DNA of 64,000 nt from Acetatifactor sp. (GTDB lineage Bacteria; Bacillota; Clostridia; Lachnospirales; Lachnospiraceae): positions 113,917-177,916 of the forward strand of contig JAILLF010000031.1 in the NCBI GenBank assembly GCA_024693365.1, written 5' to 3'. A program made the translations under genes and the position numbers. The first letter of the stretch is position 1. Every line of letters starts with the position of its first letter. The notes under the pieces were generated by a model. It worked only from the letters and a program-made list of their open reading frames with translations, was not told the DNA's origin and ran no database searches. Below are positions 1-7,920 of this stretch, piece after piece.

Positions 1-71
1 AGCTTGATGCAGCTGGATATCAGAAGGTTCTTGCTGAGTTCCAGAAGCAGTATGACGCATGGAAGAAGTAA
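1..71 (+). CDS. C-terminal end of a probable ABC transporter solute-binding protein (partial)
   Basis: Only the last 22 codons lie in the window, read from base 3 and ending at TAA. The peptide ends in AGYQKVLAEFQKQYDAWKK. An amphipathic closing helix of this kind is typical of extracellular sugar/solute-binding proteins of ABC importers in Clostridia. The 5' part is outside the window, so the family assignment rests on this tail alone. A strong terminator follows about 40 bases later, so this is the last gene of its transcription unit. Confidence 0.45.
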   Translation, partial: LDAAGYQKVLAEFQKQYDAWKK

Positions 72-109
72 TTTCGGCAACGTGCTGAGATTGACATTCT
101 GACGTTACG

Positions 110-142
110 GACCGGCGCGGAATCCTCCGCGCCGGTTTTTTT
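110..142 (+). terminator. Rho-independent terminator
   Basis: A perfect GC-rich stem (ACCGGCGCGGA / TCCGCGCCGGT) with a three-base loop is followed by a run of seven T. It ends the transcript of the upstream solute-binding protein gene. Confidence 0.92.
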
Positions 143-153
143 AGGAGGGACGT

Positions 154-324
154 ATGCCGACGGTAATTGTTTTGCTCGGCCTGGCATGCATCGTTGTTTT
201 GATTTTGCGGAGCATGAGAAAGGCAAAGAAGGAAGGAAAATCCCTGCAGTGTTGCATGGATTGCAGCAAATGCAACGGCCCGTGCCAACTTGGGGATTTA
301 GAAAAATCAAATAAGAAGGAATGA
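154..324 (+). CDS. FeoB-associated-type Cys-rich small membrane protein
   Basis: A 56-residue ORF, too short for the supplied track, starts at an ATG behind AGGAGGG. Residues 3-19 form one hydrophobic membrane segment. A basic stretch (RSMRKAKKEGK) follows, then a cysteine cluster CCMDCSKCNGPC. A single membrane helix plus a CxxCxxCxGxC cluster is the pattern of the FeoB-associated Cys-rich proteins found beside ferrous iron transporters in Firmicutes. Here it lies about 56 kb from the fused feoAB gene of this window. The function is inferred from pattern only; it could be another small Cys-rich membrane protein. The next element is a GTGTCA hairpin that starts at the last base of its stop codon. 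Confidence 0.6.
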   Translation: MPTVIVLLGLACIVVLILRSMRKAKKEGKSLQCCMDCSKCNGPCQLGDLEKSNKKE

Positions 325-360
325 AAACGTGTCAGGAGAACCGTCCCCGTGACACGTTTT
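324..360. repeat. GTGTCA...TGACAC dispersed palindromic repeat, copy 1 (also terminator-like)
   Basis: The inverted ends AAAACGTGTCA and TGACACGTTTT flank a core GGAGAACCGTCCCCG. Related copies lie at both ends of the 1420-1692 palindrome and twice in tandem at 47618-47690. A reverse-oriented half core (GGGGACGGGTTC) follows at about 374-385. The T-run after the stem suggests it also ends transcription of the small Cys-rich protein gene. Confidence 0.8.
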
Positions 361-426
361 TTGTTGCATATTTTGGGGACGGGTTCATATATTGTGGAGA
401 AGGCTGGACAAGGGGAGGGCGTGAGG

Positions 427-558
427 ATGCGGGAACTGGTCCGGATATTTCCGAAGGAGGAGCAAGGATTTTGGGGCAGGGTGTTGACGAAGGACCTGAC
501 GGAGCTAAGGCTTCGGGCGATGAAACCGGCCATGGTGAACAGAGGCGGAAGGGAATGG
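427..558 (+). pseudogene. spoIIIAA: spoIIIAA 5' remnant (truncated stage III sporulation ATPase)
   Basis: An intact start lies behind GGGGAGGG and reads RELVRIFPKEEQGFWGRV..., followed by TELRLRAMKPAMVNRGGREW. The ELRLR...P......G.E..L pattern matches the N-terminal region of SpoIIIAA, the AAA+ ATPase of the forespore-mother cell channel. Only about 44 codons are left; the whole ATPase domain is missing. Within about 20-30 bases the sequence passes into the ribosome binding site of spoIIIAH. The frame continues as an ORF (349..729 in the track), but that extension is an out-of-frame read of spoIIIAH. I read this as one deletion that removed most of AA and all of AB-AG. Family recognition from memory; not searched. 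Confidence 0.6.
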
Positions 559-589
559 TACTTGGATGAAGGGCAGGGAGGAAGAAGAA

Positions 590-1398
590 TTGAAAAACGT
601 TTTCAAAAAAAACCAGCTGATGATCACGGCTCTCGCGATCATGATAGCCATTGCAGGGTATTTGCAATTTGCGGAGAATACCATAAAAGAGGAGCCGGGA
701 GAAACCTTGAAGGCCGTGGATTCCGGTAAGGTGATCACCGAGAATTACGTGGCGGGCGATCTGAAAAAGGATGCGCAAAAGCAGGAGGCTGCGGATACGA
801 TCTTGGAGCTTTCGGAAGAGGATTTGTTATTGCTTGGTTAGGCGACGGACGGGGGAGAGCTTTTGGAGTATCAAAGCTTAGACGCTTAGACGGTGATGAC
901 GGGGAACTTACGCTGAACTACTTGGAAGATGGCATGGACCTTGTCTATGAACGCCCGGGAAATGGCGGAGAAGAGGACGAACCCGCAACTGCCATGCCAA
1001 AGGAGGGTGAGATCCCGGGAGAGGCCGTTTTCACTTCTGCAGGCGCATGGATTGTTTCTGACGCCAAGCTTCTCAAGGAGCAAACCAGGGCAAAGAACAA
1101 GGCAACGCTTCTCGACGTGATCGGCAGCGAGCACCTGAGCGACGAGCAAAAGCAGCAGGCCGTCAATAGCATGGTGGAGATGACGCAGATCGCGGAAAAA
1201 GAGGCGGCAGCAGAGATCCTGCTGGAGGCCAAGGGATTTTCTGACGTGGTGGTCAGCATCGCTGCAGGCGGCGTAGACGTGGTGGTTAATGCGGCAACTC
1301 TTACCGACGCCCAGCGCGCGCAGATCGAAGACATCGTCCAGCGCAAGACGGGAGTCGCGCCGGAAAGCATCATCATCAGCACCGTCGTACGCGACTAA
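590..1398 (+). pseudogene. spoIIIAH: spoIIIAH, broken by a stop codon and a frameshift
   Basis: SpoIIIAH is the mother-cell membrane protein that pairs with forespore SpoIIQ. A TTG start behind GGGAGG opens KNVFKKNQLMITALAIMIAI, the family's short basic N-terminus and single membrane helix. This frame hits TAG at 839. It continues sensibly (DGGELLEYQSLDA) to a second TAG at 887. The homologous reading then resumes one frame over (DGDDGELTLNYLEDGMDL) and runs to 1398 through the conserved YscJ/FliF-like domain (EAKGFSDVVVSI, IEDIVQRKTGV). Restoring one T in the GCTTAGAC region would rejoin the last two parts, so there is at least one nonsense change and one frameshift. The C-terminal ORF from TTG 922 has no obvious ribosome binding site. 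Either a pseudogene or sequencing/assembly error. Confidence 0.72.
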
Positions 1399-1419
1399 CC
1401 ACACCATCACCCCACCGGT

Positions 1420-1692
1420 TCACGGGGACGTGTCTATTGACACATTAATAAACCCGATAGACTCGGGGCTGAGGCTTGATAGTATTCCTCAGGCACGCTC
1501 GCGCTATACTTGCAGCGTATCGGTACTAAGGTGCCGCGAACAGATTCATCACAAGTGATGTCTCTGTTCGCATACGCCACCTAAGTACCGACGCTTGGCA
1601 AATATGCCTGAGGGATACTATTCAAGCCATCCCCTCGAGCATGTCGCAAGCCGGGGCTCTCAATGTGTCAATAGACACGTCCCCGTGACACA
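1420..1692. mobile_element. MITE-like ~270-bp imperfect palindrome with GTGTCA ends
   Basis: The two arms are imperfect reverse complements around a centre at CATCACAAGTGATG (1547-1560). Matching pairs include CACGGGGACGTGTCTATTGACACA at the left against its complement at the right end, CTTGATAGTATTCCTCAGGCA against TGCCTGAGGGATACTATTCAAG, and CGGTACTAAGGTG against CACCTAAGTACCG. No protein is encoded. The ends carry the same GTGTCA/GTCCCC repeat found elsewhere in the window. The structure fits a non-autonomous element or REP-type composite that uses a transposase elsewhere in the genome; none is in the window. Confidence 0.8.
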
Positions 1693-1713
1693 ATTTGATT
1701 TAGCAGAAAAAAG

Positions 1714-1742
1714 TATACACGAGAGAAGATACGTGGTATAAT
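1714..1742 (+). promoter_or_regulatory. Sigma-A-type promoter for deoB
   Basis: TATACA and a perfect TATAAT are separated by 17 bases, about 38 bases before the deoB start. It lies just outside the right end of the palindromic element. Confidence 0.6.
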
Positions 1743-1780
1743 ATCTGCGAATTTGTACGCAAACAGGATGAGGAGTACCC

Positions 1781-2941
1781 ATGAAGAGAGTATTTTTGAT
1801 TGTTTTGGATAGCTTTGGAATTGGAGAAGAGCCGGACGCAGCGGCTTTTGGGGACGTGGACGTCAACACCTTGCGAAGTGTTGCGGGCAGTCCCTTTTTC
1901 CGCGTGCCGAATTTACAAAAACTGGGTCTTTTTAACATAGACGGCGTGTCCGTGGGCGAAAAGAGCAAATCACCCCTGGCGGCCGTTGCGAGACTTCGCG
2001 AGAAGTCCATGGGAAAGGATACCACCATTGGACATTGGGAGATTGCCGGCGTGGTATCGCCCAAGCCGTTGCCAACTTATCCCAATGGATTTCCGCAGGA
2101 AGTGTTGGATGAGTTTACCAGACGGACCGGCAGGGGCGTTCTGTGCAACAAACCTTATTCCGGCACGGCCGTGATTCAGGAATATGGCAAGGAGCATCTG
2201 GAAACGGGAGCGCTTATTGTTTACACTTCCGCAGACAGTGTTTTCCAGATTGCTGCGCACGAGGAACTTGTGCCTCCGGAAAAGCTGTATGAGTATTGCC
2301 GCATTGCAAGGGAGATCCTGCAGGGAGAGCACGGCGTTGGACGCGTGATCGCCAGACCTTTTATCGGTCCCGTGGACGGCAAGTTTGTCAGGACGTCGCA
2401 CAGGCATGATTTTTCGTTGCTTCCCCCGAAGGCAACGATGCTGGATCATCTCAAGGCGGCAGGAAAGGAAGTACTGGCCGTTGGAAAGATCCAGGACATC
2501 TTTGTCGGACAGGGCATTACGGAATATGTTTACACCTCCGGCAACGAGGAAGGAATTGCAAAGACCATCGAGTGGATGGACCGGGATTTTGAAGGCCTTT
2601 GTTTTGTGAATTTAGTGGATTATGACATGTTGTACGGCCATCGCAGGGACGTGGACGGTTATGCGAAGGCCCTGACTTATTTTGACGAAAAACTCCCTGA
2701 GATTATGGGGAAGCTGCGTGAGGGAGACGTGCTGATGCTGACGGCAGATCACGGCTGCGATCCAGCATATCTGGCGACGACCGATCACACGAGGGAGTAC
2801 GTTCCGTTCCTTGCTTACGGACCGGGAATCCGCCCGGAAAATTATGGGACGAGGGAGACCTTTGCCGACGTTGCGGCGACGGTGCTGGATCTATTGGGAG
2901 TACCGGGCGAGACTGCCGGAAAGAGCATGTTCCATTTGTGA
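1781..2941 (+). CDS. deoB: Phosphopentomutase
   Basis: DeoB interconverts (deoxy)ribose 1-phosphate and 5-phosphate, linking nucleoside breakdown to the pentose phosphate pathway in the cytoplasm. The 386 residues match the usual family length. Metal-binding and catalytic motifs of the alkaline phosphatase superfamily are visible: VLDSFGIGEEPDA at the N-terminus, GKDTTIGHWEIAG around residue 85, and TADHGCDP and TTDHTREYVP near the C-terminus. The ATG follows GATGAGGAG. The gene has its own promoter and stands alone; no nucleoside phosphorylase is adjacent. Confidence 0.97.
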   Translation: MKRVFLIVLDSFGIGEEPDAAAFGDVDVNTLRSVAGSPFFRVPNLQKLGLFNIDGVSVGEKSKSPLAAVARLREKSMGKDTTIGHWEIAGVVSPKPLPTYPNGFPQEVLDEFTRRTGRGVLCNKPYSGTAVIQEYGKEHLETGALIVYTSADSVFQIAAHEELVPPEKLYEYCRIAREILQGEHGVGRVIARPFIGPVDGKFVRTSHRHDFSLLPPKATMLDHLKAAGKEVLAVGKIQDIFVGQGITEYVYTSGNEEGIAKTIEWMDRDFEGLCFVNLVDYDMLYGHRRDVDGYAKALTYFDEKLPEIMGKLREGDVLMLTADHGCDPAYLATTDHTREYVPFLAYGPGIRPENYGTRETFADVAATVLDLLGVPGETAGKSMFHL

Positions 2942-3001
2942 CGACGCTGCGGAATCTAAGGAACTTGCAAAATCTAACAAATGGAAATGAGGTAAAGGAA
3001 A

Positions 3002-4597
3002 GTGAATAAAGAAGTACAAGAAATCAACAGGCGGAGAACCTTCGCCATTATATCCCACCCCGATGCGGGAAAAACGACTCTGACGGAGAAGTTTTTGCTT
3101 TACGGCGGCGCCATTAACCTGGCGGGCAGCGTTAAGGGAAAGGCGACGGCAAGACATGCGGTCTCCGACTGGATGGAAATAGAAAAGGAGAGAGGTATTT
3201 CCGTAACCTCCTCCGTGTTACAGTTTGAATATGACGGTTATTGCATTAACATTTTGGACACGCCGGGACACCAGGATTTCTCAGAGGACACCTATCGTAC
3301 TTTAATGGCTGCGGATTCTGCAGTCATGGTCATCGACGCGTCCAAGGGCGTGGAGGCTCAGACCAGAAAGCTGTTCAAGGTCTGCGGCATGCGTGGCATT
3401 CCCATCTTTACGTTTATCAACAAGCTCGACAGGGATGCCAATGATACGTTTGACCTTTTGGATGACATTGAGAAGGAACTTGGAATTGCAACCTGTCCCG
3501 TGAACTGGCCGATTGGTTCCGGTAAGGAATTTAAGGGCGTATATGATCGCGAAAAACAATGCGTGATTTCTTATTCCGATACGGAAAAGGGTACCAAGGA
3601 AGGCGTTGCGACGGAGATTCCCATTCAGGATGAAGAGCATCTTCGCGGACTCATTGGCGATGCGGCCGCAGATAAGCTTCTCGGAGAGATTGAACTTCTC
3701 GACGGTGCCAGCGCAGAGTTTGACATAGAGGAAGTACGCGCTGGAAGATTGACCCCCGTGTGTTTTGGTTCCGCACTGACGAACTTTGGCGTGGAAATCT
3801 TTTTGAAGCATTTTCTTAACATGACGACGCCCCCGCTCCCAAGAATGGCAGACATAGGTCTGATCAAACCTACGGAGCATGAGTTCTCGGCCTTTGTCTT
3901 TAAGATTCAGGCAAACATGAATAAGGCACATCGCGACAGGATCGCGTTCATGCGCATTTGCTCCGGCAAGTTTGACGCCCAGATGGAGGTGCGTCACGTA
4001 CAGGGCAATAAGGTAATGCGTCTTTCCCAGCCGCAGCAGATCATGGCGGATGAGAGAAAGATTCTTTCTGAGGCCTATGCCGGTGACATCATCGGCGTGT
4101 TTGATCCCGGCGTTTTCTCCATCGGTGACACGATCTGCATGCCCAAGGACAAGCTAACGTATGAGGGGATTCCCACGTTCGCGCCCGAGCACTTTGCACG
4201 CGTCCGCCAGATCGACACCATGAAGAGAAAGCAATTTGTAAAAGGCATTGAGCAGATCGCCCAGGAGGGCGCCATCCAGATCTTTACGGAGATGACTGCC
4301 GGCATGGAGGAAGTCATTGTCGGCGTTGTGGGCGTGCTCCAATTTGACGTGCTGAAATATCGTCTGGAAAATGAATATAACGTGGAAATCCGTCTTGAGA
4401 ACCTTCCCTATGAGCACATCCGCTGGATCGAGAATAAGGAAGAGGTGAATCTGGAGAAATTGATCGGAACCTCCGACATGAAAAAGGTAAAGGACATGAA
4501 GGGGAATCCGCTTCTTCTCTTCGTCAATTCCTGGAGCATCGGCATGACGTTAGACCGCAACAAGGGTTTGGTTTTGACGGAATTTAGCAGAAACTAA
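3002..4597 (+). CDS. prfC: Peptide chain release factor 3
   Basis: RF3 is a translational GTPase that recycles RF1/RF2 from the ribosome after termination. The 531-residue protein has the G1 motif SHPDAGKTTLTEK at residue 18, G3 DTPGHQDFSE, and G4 FINKLDRD, followed by the RF3-type domains II and III. The length is normal. The start is GTG preceded by a weak GGAAAG; an ATG is not available nearby in frame. It is 60 bases downstream of deoB, probably on the same transcript. Confidence 0.96.
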   Translation: MNKEVQEINRRRTFAIISHPDAGKTTLTEKFLLYGGAINLAGSVKGKATARHAVSDWMEIEKERGISVTSSVLQFEYDGYCINILDTPGHQDFSEDTYRTLMAADSAVMVIDASKGVEAQTRKLFKVCGMRGIPIFTFINKLDRDANDTFDLLDDIEKELGIATCPVNWPIGSGKEFKGVYDREKQCVISYSDTEKGTKEGVATEIPIQDEEHLRGLIGDAAADKLLGEIELLDGASAEFDIEEVRAGRLTPVCFGSALTNFGVEIFLKHFLNMTTPPLPRMADIGLIKPTEHEFSAFVFKIQANMNKAHRDRIAFMRICSGKFDAQMEVRHVQGNKVMRLSQPQQIMADERKILSEAYAGDIIGVFDPGVFSIGDTICMPKDKLTYEGIPTFAPEHFARVRQIDTMKRKQFVKGIEQIAQEGAIQIFTEMTAGMEEVIVGVVGVLQFDVLKYRLENEYNVEIRLENLPYEHIRWIENKEEVNLEKLIGTSDMKKVKDMKGNPLLLFVNSWSIGMTLDRNKGLVLTEFSRN

Positions 4598-4647
4598 AGT
4601 AAAGTCTTGACTTAATGAAGTTTAATGGTTATGAGAGGACTTGGAAA

Positions 4648-5862
4648 TTGAGATTACGAAAGAGCGGCAAGTTGCTTTGGATCATAATGCTCGCGGCAAC
4701 GCTGACGTTTGGCGGATGCGCGTCGTTGTCAGACGCATTTCCAATCGGCAGGGAAGATAGCGAGTCTTACGAAGAAGGCAGCGGCAAAAAAGCGAAGGGA
4801 AAAAATCAAAAGGAATATGATGATCATTTCCTTCAAAAGGGCAGCAGATATGCCCGCAAAAGACTGAACAGCGCGCAAAAGCTTTGGTATGACGACATAG
4901 AGCATATCCTGGGCAGCATGGAGGTGGACGGAGAGCTTTCCGTGGAAGGCATAGAAGAAGGGCTGACGGAGAAGGATCTGGAACTTGTGTTTAATTGTGT
5001 TTGCATGGATCATCCGGAGCTCTTCTACGTGGATGGATACAGTTACGTGACGCACGTGGTTGGCGAGTCCGTTGTGGGATATGTTTTTTCGGGAAGTTAT
5101 GGTATTGACAAGGACGTGGCACTTCGCAGGAAAAAAGAGATCCGGCAGGCCGCAAATGCGTTCCTGGAAGGGCTTCCCGACGGCGGAAAGAATCTTGATG
5201 ACTATGAAAAGATCAAGTATGTTTATGAAAAACTGATTCTTGAGACAGAGTACTCCCTTGATGCGCAAGACAATCAGACCATCTATTCAGTTCTTGTGGG
5301 AAAAGAATCCGTGTGTCAGGGATACTCAAAGGCCCTGCAATATCTGTTAAACGAACTCGGAGTTGAATGCACGCTGGTTCAGGGCGTGGCACAGGGCCAG
5401 CCTCACGGATGGAATTTGGTGAAGGCAGACGGAGAATATTATTACGTCGACGTTACTTGGGGAGACAATTCCTACCATCCAAACGTTGGCTCCATGGCGG
5501 CACCGGAAATTTTGTACGATTATCTGTTGGTAACAACGGATGAAATCTCCGTGGGCCGGAAAATAGACGAGGTAGTTTCTCTGCCTGCCTGCACTGCAAC
5601 GGCTGACAATTATTTTGTCCGGGAGGATGCCTACTTTGAATCATTGGATCAGGCAGGGCTCCAAATGCTCTTTACAATGGCAACCCCGGAGAATGCATGG
5701 CAGGTTTCCATTAAGTGCGCGGACAAGGAATGCTATGACGAAGTGAAGGATTTTCTTCTGAGAAAAAATAAGATTTTTGATTACTATCCGGTAGGCGGAA
5801 ATCAGATTTCATACTATCAAAACGAGGAATTGCATTGCCTGACATTTTGGGTGACAAATTGA
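4648..5862 (+). CDS. Transglutaminase-like cysteine protease-fold lipoprotein
   Basis: The signal peptide RKSGKLLWIIMLAATLTFGGC ends in a lipobox, so the mature protein should be a lipid-anchored surface protein. Residues ~190-310 carry the transglutaminase core. The active-site cysteine lies in SVCQGYSKALQYLL, the histidine in QPHGWNLV and the aspartate in YYYVDVTWGDN, so the triad is intact. Such domains act as peptidases or protein cross-linkers on the cell surface; the substrate is unknown. The track starts the ORF at ATG 4615, but GAGAGG at 4633 favours the TTG at 4648, which gives a normal signal peptide. The asp23 promoter overlaps its 3' end. Confidence 0.8.
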   Translation: MRLRKSGKLLWIIMLAATLTFGGCASLSDAFPIGREDSESYEEGSGKKAKGKNQKEYDDHFLQKGSRYARKRLNSAQKLWYDDIEHILGSMEVDGELSVEGIEEGLTEKDLELVFNCVCMDHPELFYVDGYSYVTHVVGESVVGYVFSGSYGIDKDVALRRKKEIRQAANAFLEGLPDGGKNLDDYEKIKYVYEKLILETEYSLDAQDNQTIYSVLVGKESVCQGYSKALQYLLNELGVECTLVQGVAQGQPHGWNLVKADGEYYYVDVTWGDNSYHPNVGSMAAPEILYDYLLVTTDEISVGRKIDEVVSLPACTATADNYFVREDAYFESLDQAGLQMLFTMATPENAWQVSIKCADKECYDEVKDFLLRKNKIFDYYPVGGNQISYYQNEELHCLTFWVTN

Positions 5863-5879
5863 CGCGGAAATGCTATAAT
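5851..5879 (+). promoter_or_regulatory. Extended -10 promoter for the asp23-nusB operon
   Basis: GTGACA, a 17-base spacer and TGCTATAAT (extended -10) overlap the last codons of the transglutaminase gene. It sits 32 bases before the asp23 start and probably drives asp23-nusB-xseA-xseB-ispA-dxs and beyond. Confidence 0.75.
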
Positions 5880-5910
5880 AGATTTAATCTGAGATTAGGA
5901 GGGACAGGAC

Positions 5911-6252
5911 ATGGAGAAAGAGCAGAATGCAGTTGTGCTAAAGGAAGAAGAATCCGTTGGATCGGTGCGGATTGCCGATACGGTAGTGGCGAACGTGGCA
6001 ACCATCGCGGCGGCTGAAGTAGAGGGCGCATCCATTCCGGCAGGAACCGTTTCCAAGGTGTCCAAGGGCGTTAAGGTAGAGATTAAGAATGGTACCGTAA
6101 AGGTTGACATGGCGGTAAATGTTAAATACGGCTATAACATTCCGGAAGTGAGCCAGCAGCTTCAGAGCAAGGTAAAGAGTGCCATCGAGAACATGACCGG
6201 ACTGACCTGCAGCAGCGTAAACATTCGCTTCGCGAGCGTTATCATTAAGTAA
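5911..6252 (+). CDS. Asp23/Gls24 family envelope stress protein
   Basis: This 113-residue protein belongs to the Asp23/Gls24 (YloU-like) family, small cytoplasmic or membrane-associated proteins linked to alkaline and envelope stress. Seen here are the family-typical GSVRIADTVVANVATIAAAEVEG start, the central VKVEIKNGTVKVDMAVNVKYG strand region and the helical VSQQLQSKVKSAIENMTG near the end. It begins 32 bases after an extended -10 promoter, with AGGAGGG before the ATG. The position directly before nusB is conserved in Clostridia. Confidence 0.93.
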   Translation: MEKEQNAVVLKEEESVGSVRIADTVVANVATIAAAEVEGASIPAGTVSKVSKGVKVEIKNGTVKVDMAVNVKYGYNIPEVSQQLQSKVKSAIENMTGLTCSSVNIRFASVIIK

Positions 6253-6270
6253 AGGCAGAGAGAAAGATCA

Positions 6271-6690
6271 ATGGGACGACACGAACAAAGAGAACAGCTA
6301 TTTATGCTTTTGTTCCGGGTGGAGTTTAATTCGCTCGAAGACATGCCGGAGCAGGTAAAGCTCTTCTTTGAAGATGAAGAGAGAAGTGATGCGGGCGAAT
6401 TTGCCGCGGCCATCACGGAAAAATATGAAAAGATCGTGGAAAAGCTTCCGGAACTGGATGCCCTTCTGAACGAAAAGACGGAAAAATGGAATACTAAGCG
6501 AATTGGCAAGGTAGAGCTGACGGTGCTTCGCCTGGCTTTGTATGAGATTATGTTCGACGAGGAGATTCCCGAGGGCGTGGCCATTGACGAAGCAGTTACC
6601 ATCGCAAAGAAATACGGACAGGACAGCTCTGGTGCTTTTGTCAACGGAGTTTTGGCTAAATTTGTAAAAAAGGGTGATCAAAATTCGTAG
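6271..6690 (+). CDS. nusB: Transcription antitermination factor NusB
   Basis: NusB binds boxA RNA together with S10 (NusE) and keeps RNA polymerase processive through rRNA operons. The 139-residue all-helical protein shows the usual RxxREQ...LF start (GRHEQREQLFMLLFRVEF) and the closing DEAVTIAKKYGQDSSGAFVNGVL signature. It lies 18 bases after asp23 and its 3' end overlaps xseA by 17 bases. A boxA-like site occurs in the rrn-type leader at the end of this window. Confidence 0.95.
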   Translation: MGRHEQREQLFMLLFRVEFNSLEDMPEQVKLFFEDEERSDAGEFAAAITEKYEKIVEKLPELDALLNEKTEKWNTKRIGKVELTVLRLALYEIMFDEEIPEGVAIDEAVTIAKKYGQDSSGAFVNGVLAKFVKKGDQNS

Positions 6691-7903
6691 CGTATATACC
6701 GTTGGGCAGATCAATGCCTACGTAAAAAACATGTTCACGCAGGATTACCTCTTACAGTCCGTTTTTGTGAAGGGAGAGGTCAGTAACTGCAAGTATCACA
6801 GTTCGGGGCATATCTATTTCACTTTGAAGGATCCTAAAGGAACCATCAGCTGCGTTATGTTTGCGGGGAACCGGAAGGGTCTTTCTTTTCGCATGCAAGA
6901 CGGACAACAGGTAATCGTCGGCGGAACGGTTGACGTCTATGAGAGAGACGGAAAGTATCAGCTTTACGCGAGGCAGATTATCTTAGACGGTGCGGGAAGG
7001 CTCTATGAAGAGTATGAGCGCCTAAAGAGGGAATTGGAAGAACTGGGGATGTTTGCAAAGGAGTATAAGCAGCCAATCCCCAAGTATGTTAGGACCCTTG
7101 GCGTCGTGACGGCGCGCACGGGTGCGGCAGTACGGGACGTGATACAAATTGCAAAGCGCAGAAATCCTTACGTCCAGATTATTCTATATCCCGCGATCGT
7201 ACAGGGAGAGGAAGCCGTTCCAAGCATTGTCAACGGCATTCACGCGTTGGAGGCGATGAACGTCGACGTAATGATCGTGGGACGGGGCGGAGGCTCCATT
7301 GAGGATTTGTGGGCCTTTAACGAAAGGGCGGTTGCGGAGGCGGTATTTCACTGTAGCGTTCCCATTATTTCGGCCGTGGGACATGAGACGGATACAACGA
7401 TCATTGATTTTGTGTCCGACCTTCGGGCACCGACGCCATCCGCGGCGGCAGAGCTTGCTACGTGGGACGTGCGGGAGCTGACGGAGAGGATGGCATCTTA
7501 CGGGATGGCACTGAATTCTGGAATCAATCGCGCCATTGACAGAAAGAGAAGCATTTTGGAAAGGCTAAAGCGCCAGATTGGCATGGTGAATCCGGCAGCG
7601 AGGATCCGCGGATACCGTCAGCATCACGTTCAGTTGCAGGACAGGCTAAATGGCGAGATGCGAAAGCTTCTCACGGCGAAAAGACATGCACTTGAGCTGT
7701 ACGTGACAAAAATGAAGGGGCTTTCCCCGCTGGAAAAGCTGTCAAGCGGTTATTCTTACGTAGAGAATGCAGGGGGCAGAAACGTGCGGTCCGTCTCCCA
7801 AGTGCAAAAGGGGGATCTGATCAGGATCAACGTAAGGGACGGAAAGATCGAGGCCAAGGTGACGGACGTGACGTGCGCCGGACTCACAAATGAGAAGGCC
7901 TAA
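6674..7903 (+). CDS. xseA: Exodeoxyribonuclease VII large subunit
   Basis: XseA is the catalytic subunit of ExoVII, which degrades single-stranded DNA from both ends. The 409 residues start with an OB-fold (SVYTVGQINAYVKNMF..., then GEVSNCKYHSSGHIYFTLKD), continue with the nuclease domain (VTARTGAAVRDVI, GRGGGSIEDLWAFNE, SAVGHETDTTI) and end in a long helical region that binds XseB. The start is GTG within the end of nusB, and the small subunit follows after 17 bases. Confidence 0.96.
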   Translation: MIKIRSVYTVGQINAYVKNMFTQDYLLQSVFVKGEVSNCKYHSSGHIYFTLKDPKGTISCVMFAGNRKGLSFRMQDGQQVIVGGTVDVYERDGKYQLYARQIILDGAGRLYEEYERLKRELEELGMFAKEYKQPIPKYVRTLGVVTARTGAAVRDVIQIAKRRNPYVQIILYPAIVQGEEAVPSIVNGIHALEAMNVDVMIVGRGGGSIEDLWAFNERAVAEAVFHCSVPIISAVGHETDTTIIDFVSDLRAPTPSAAAELATWDVRELTERMASYGMALNSGINRAIDRKRSILERLKRQIGMVNPAARIRGYRQHHVQLQDRLNGEMRKLLTAKRHALELYVTKMKGLSPLEKLSSGYSYVENAGGRNVRSVSQVQKGDLIRINVRDGKIEAKVTDVTCAGLTNEKA

Positions 7904-7920
7904 ACCATAGGGAGATTGGT

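Noticed and set aside
349-729. 126-aa ORF as an intact gene
   Set aside because: Only the part from 427 to about 558 reads like SpoIIIAA; the rest is spoIIIAH in the wrong frame, so it is a remnant and not an intact gene.
1289-1558. 89-aa ORF running into the palindromic element
   Set aside because: It is out of frame with spoIIIAH and half of it lies in the palindrome; there is no ribosome binding site.
3302-3997. 231-codon minus-strand ORF inside prfC
   Set aside because: Antisense shadow of prfC; composition and lack of start signals argue against a gene.
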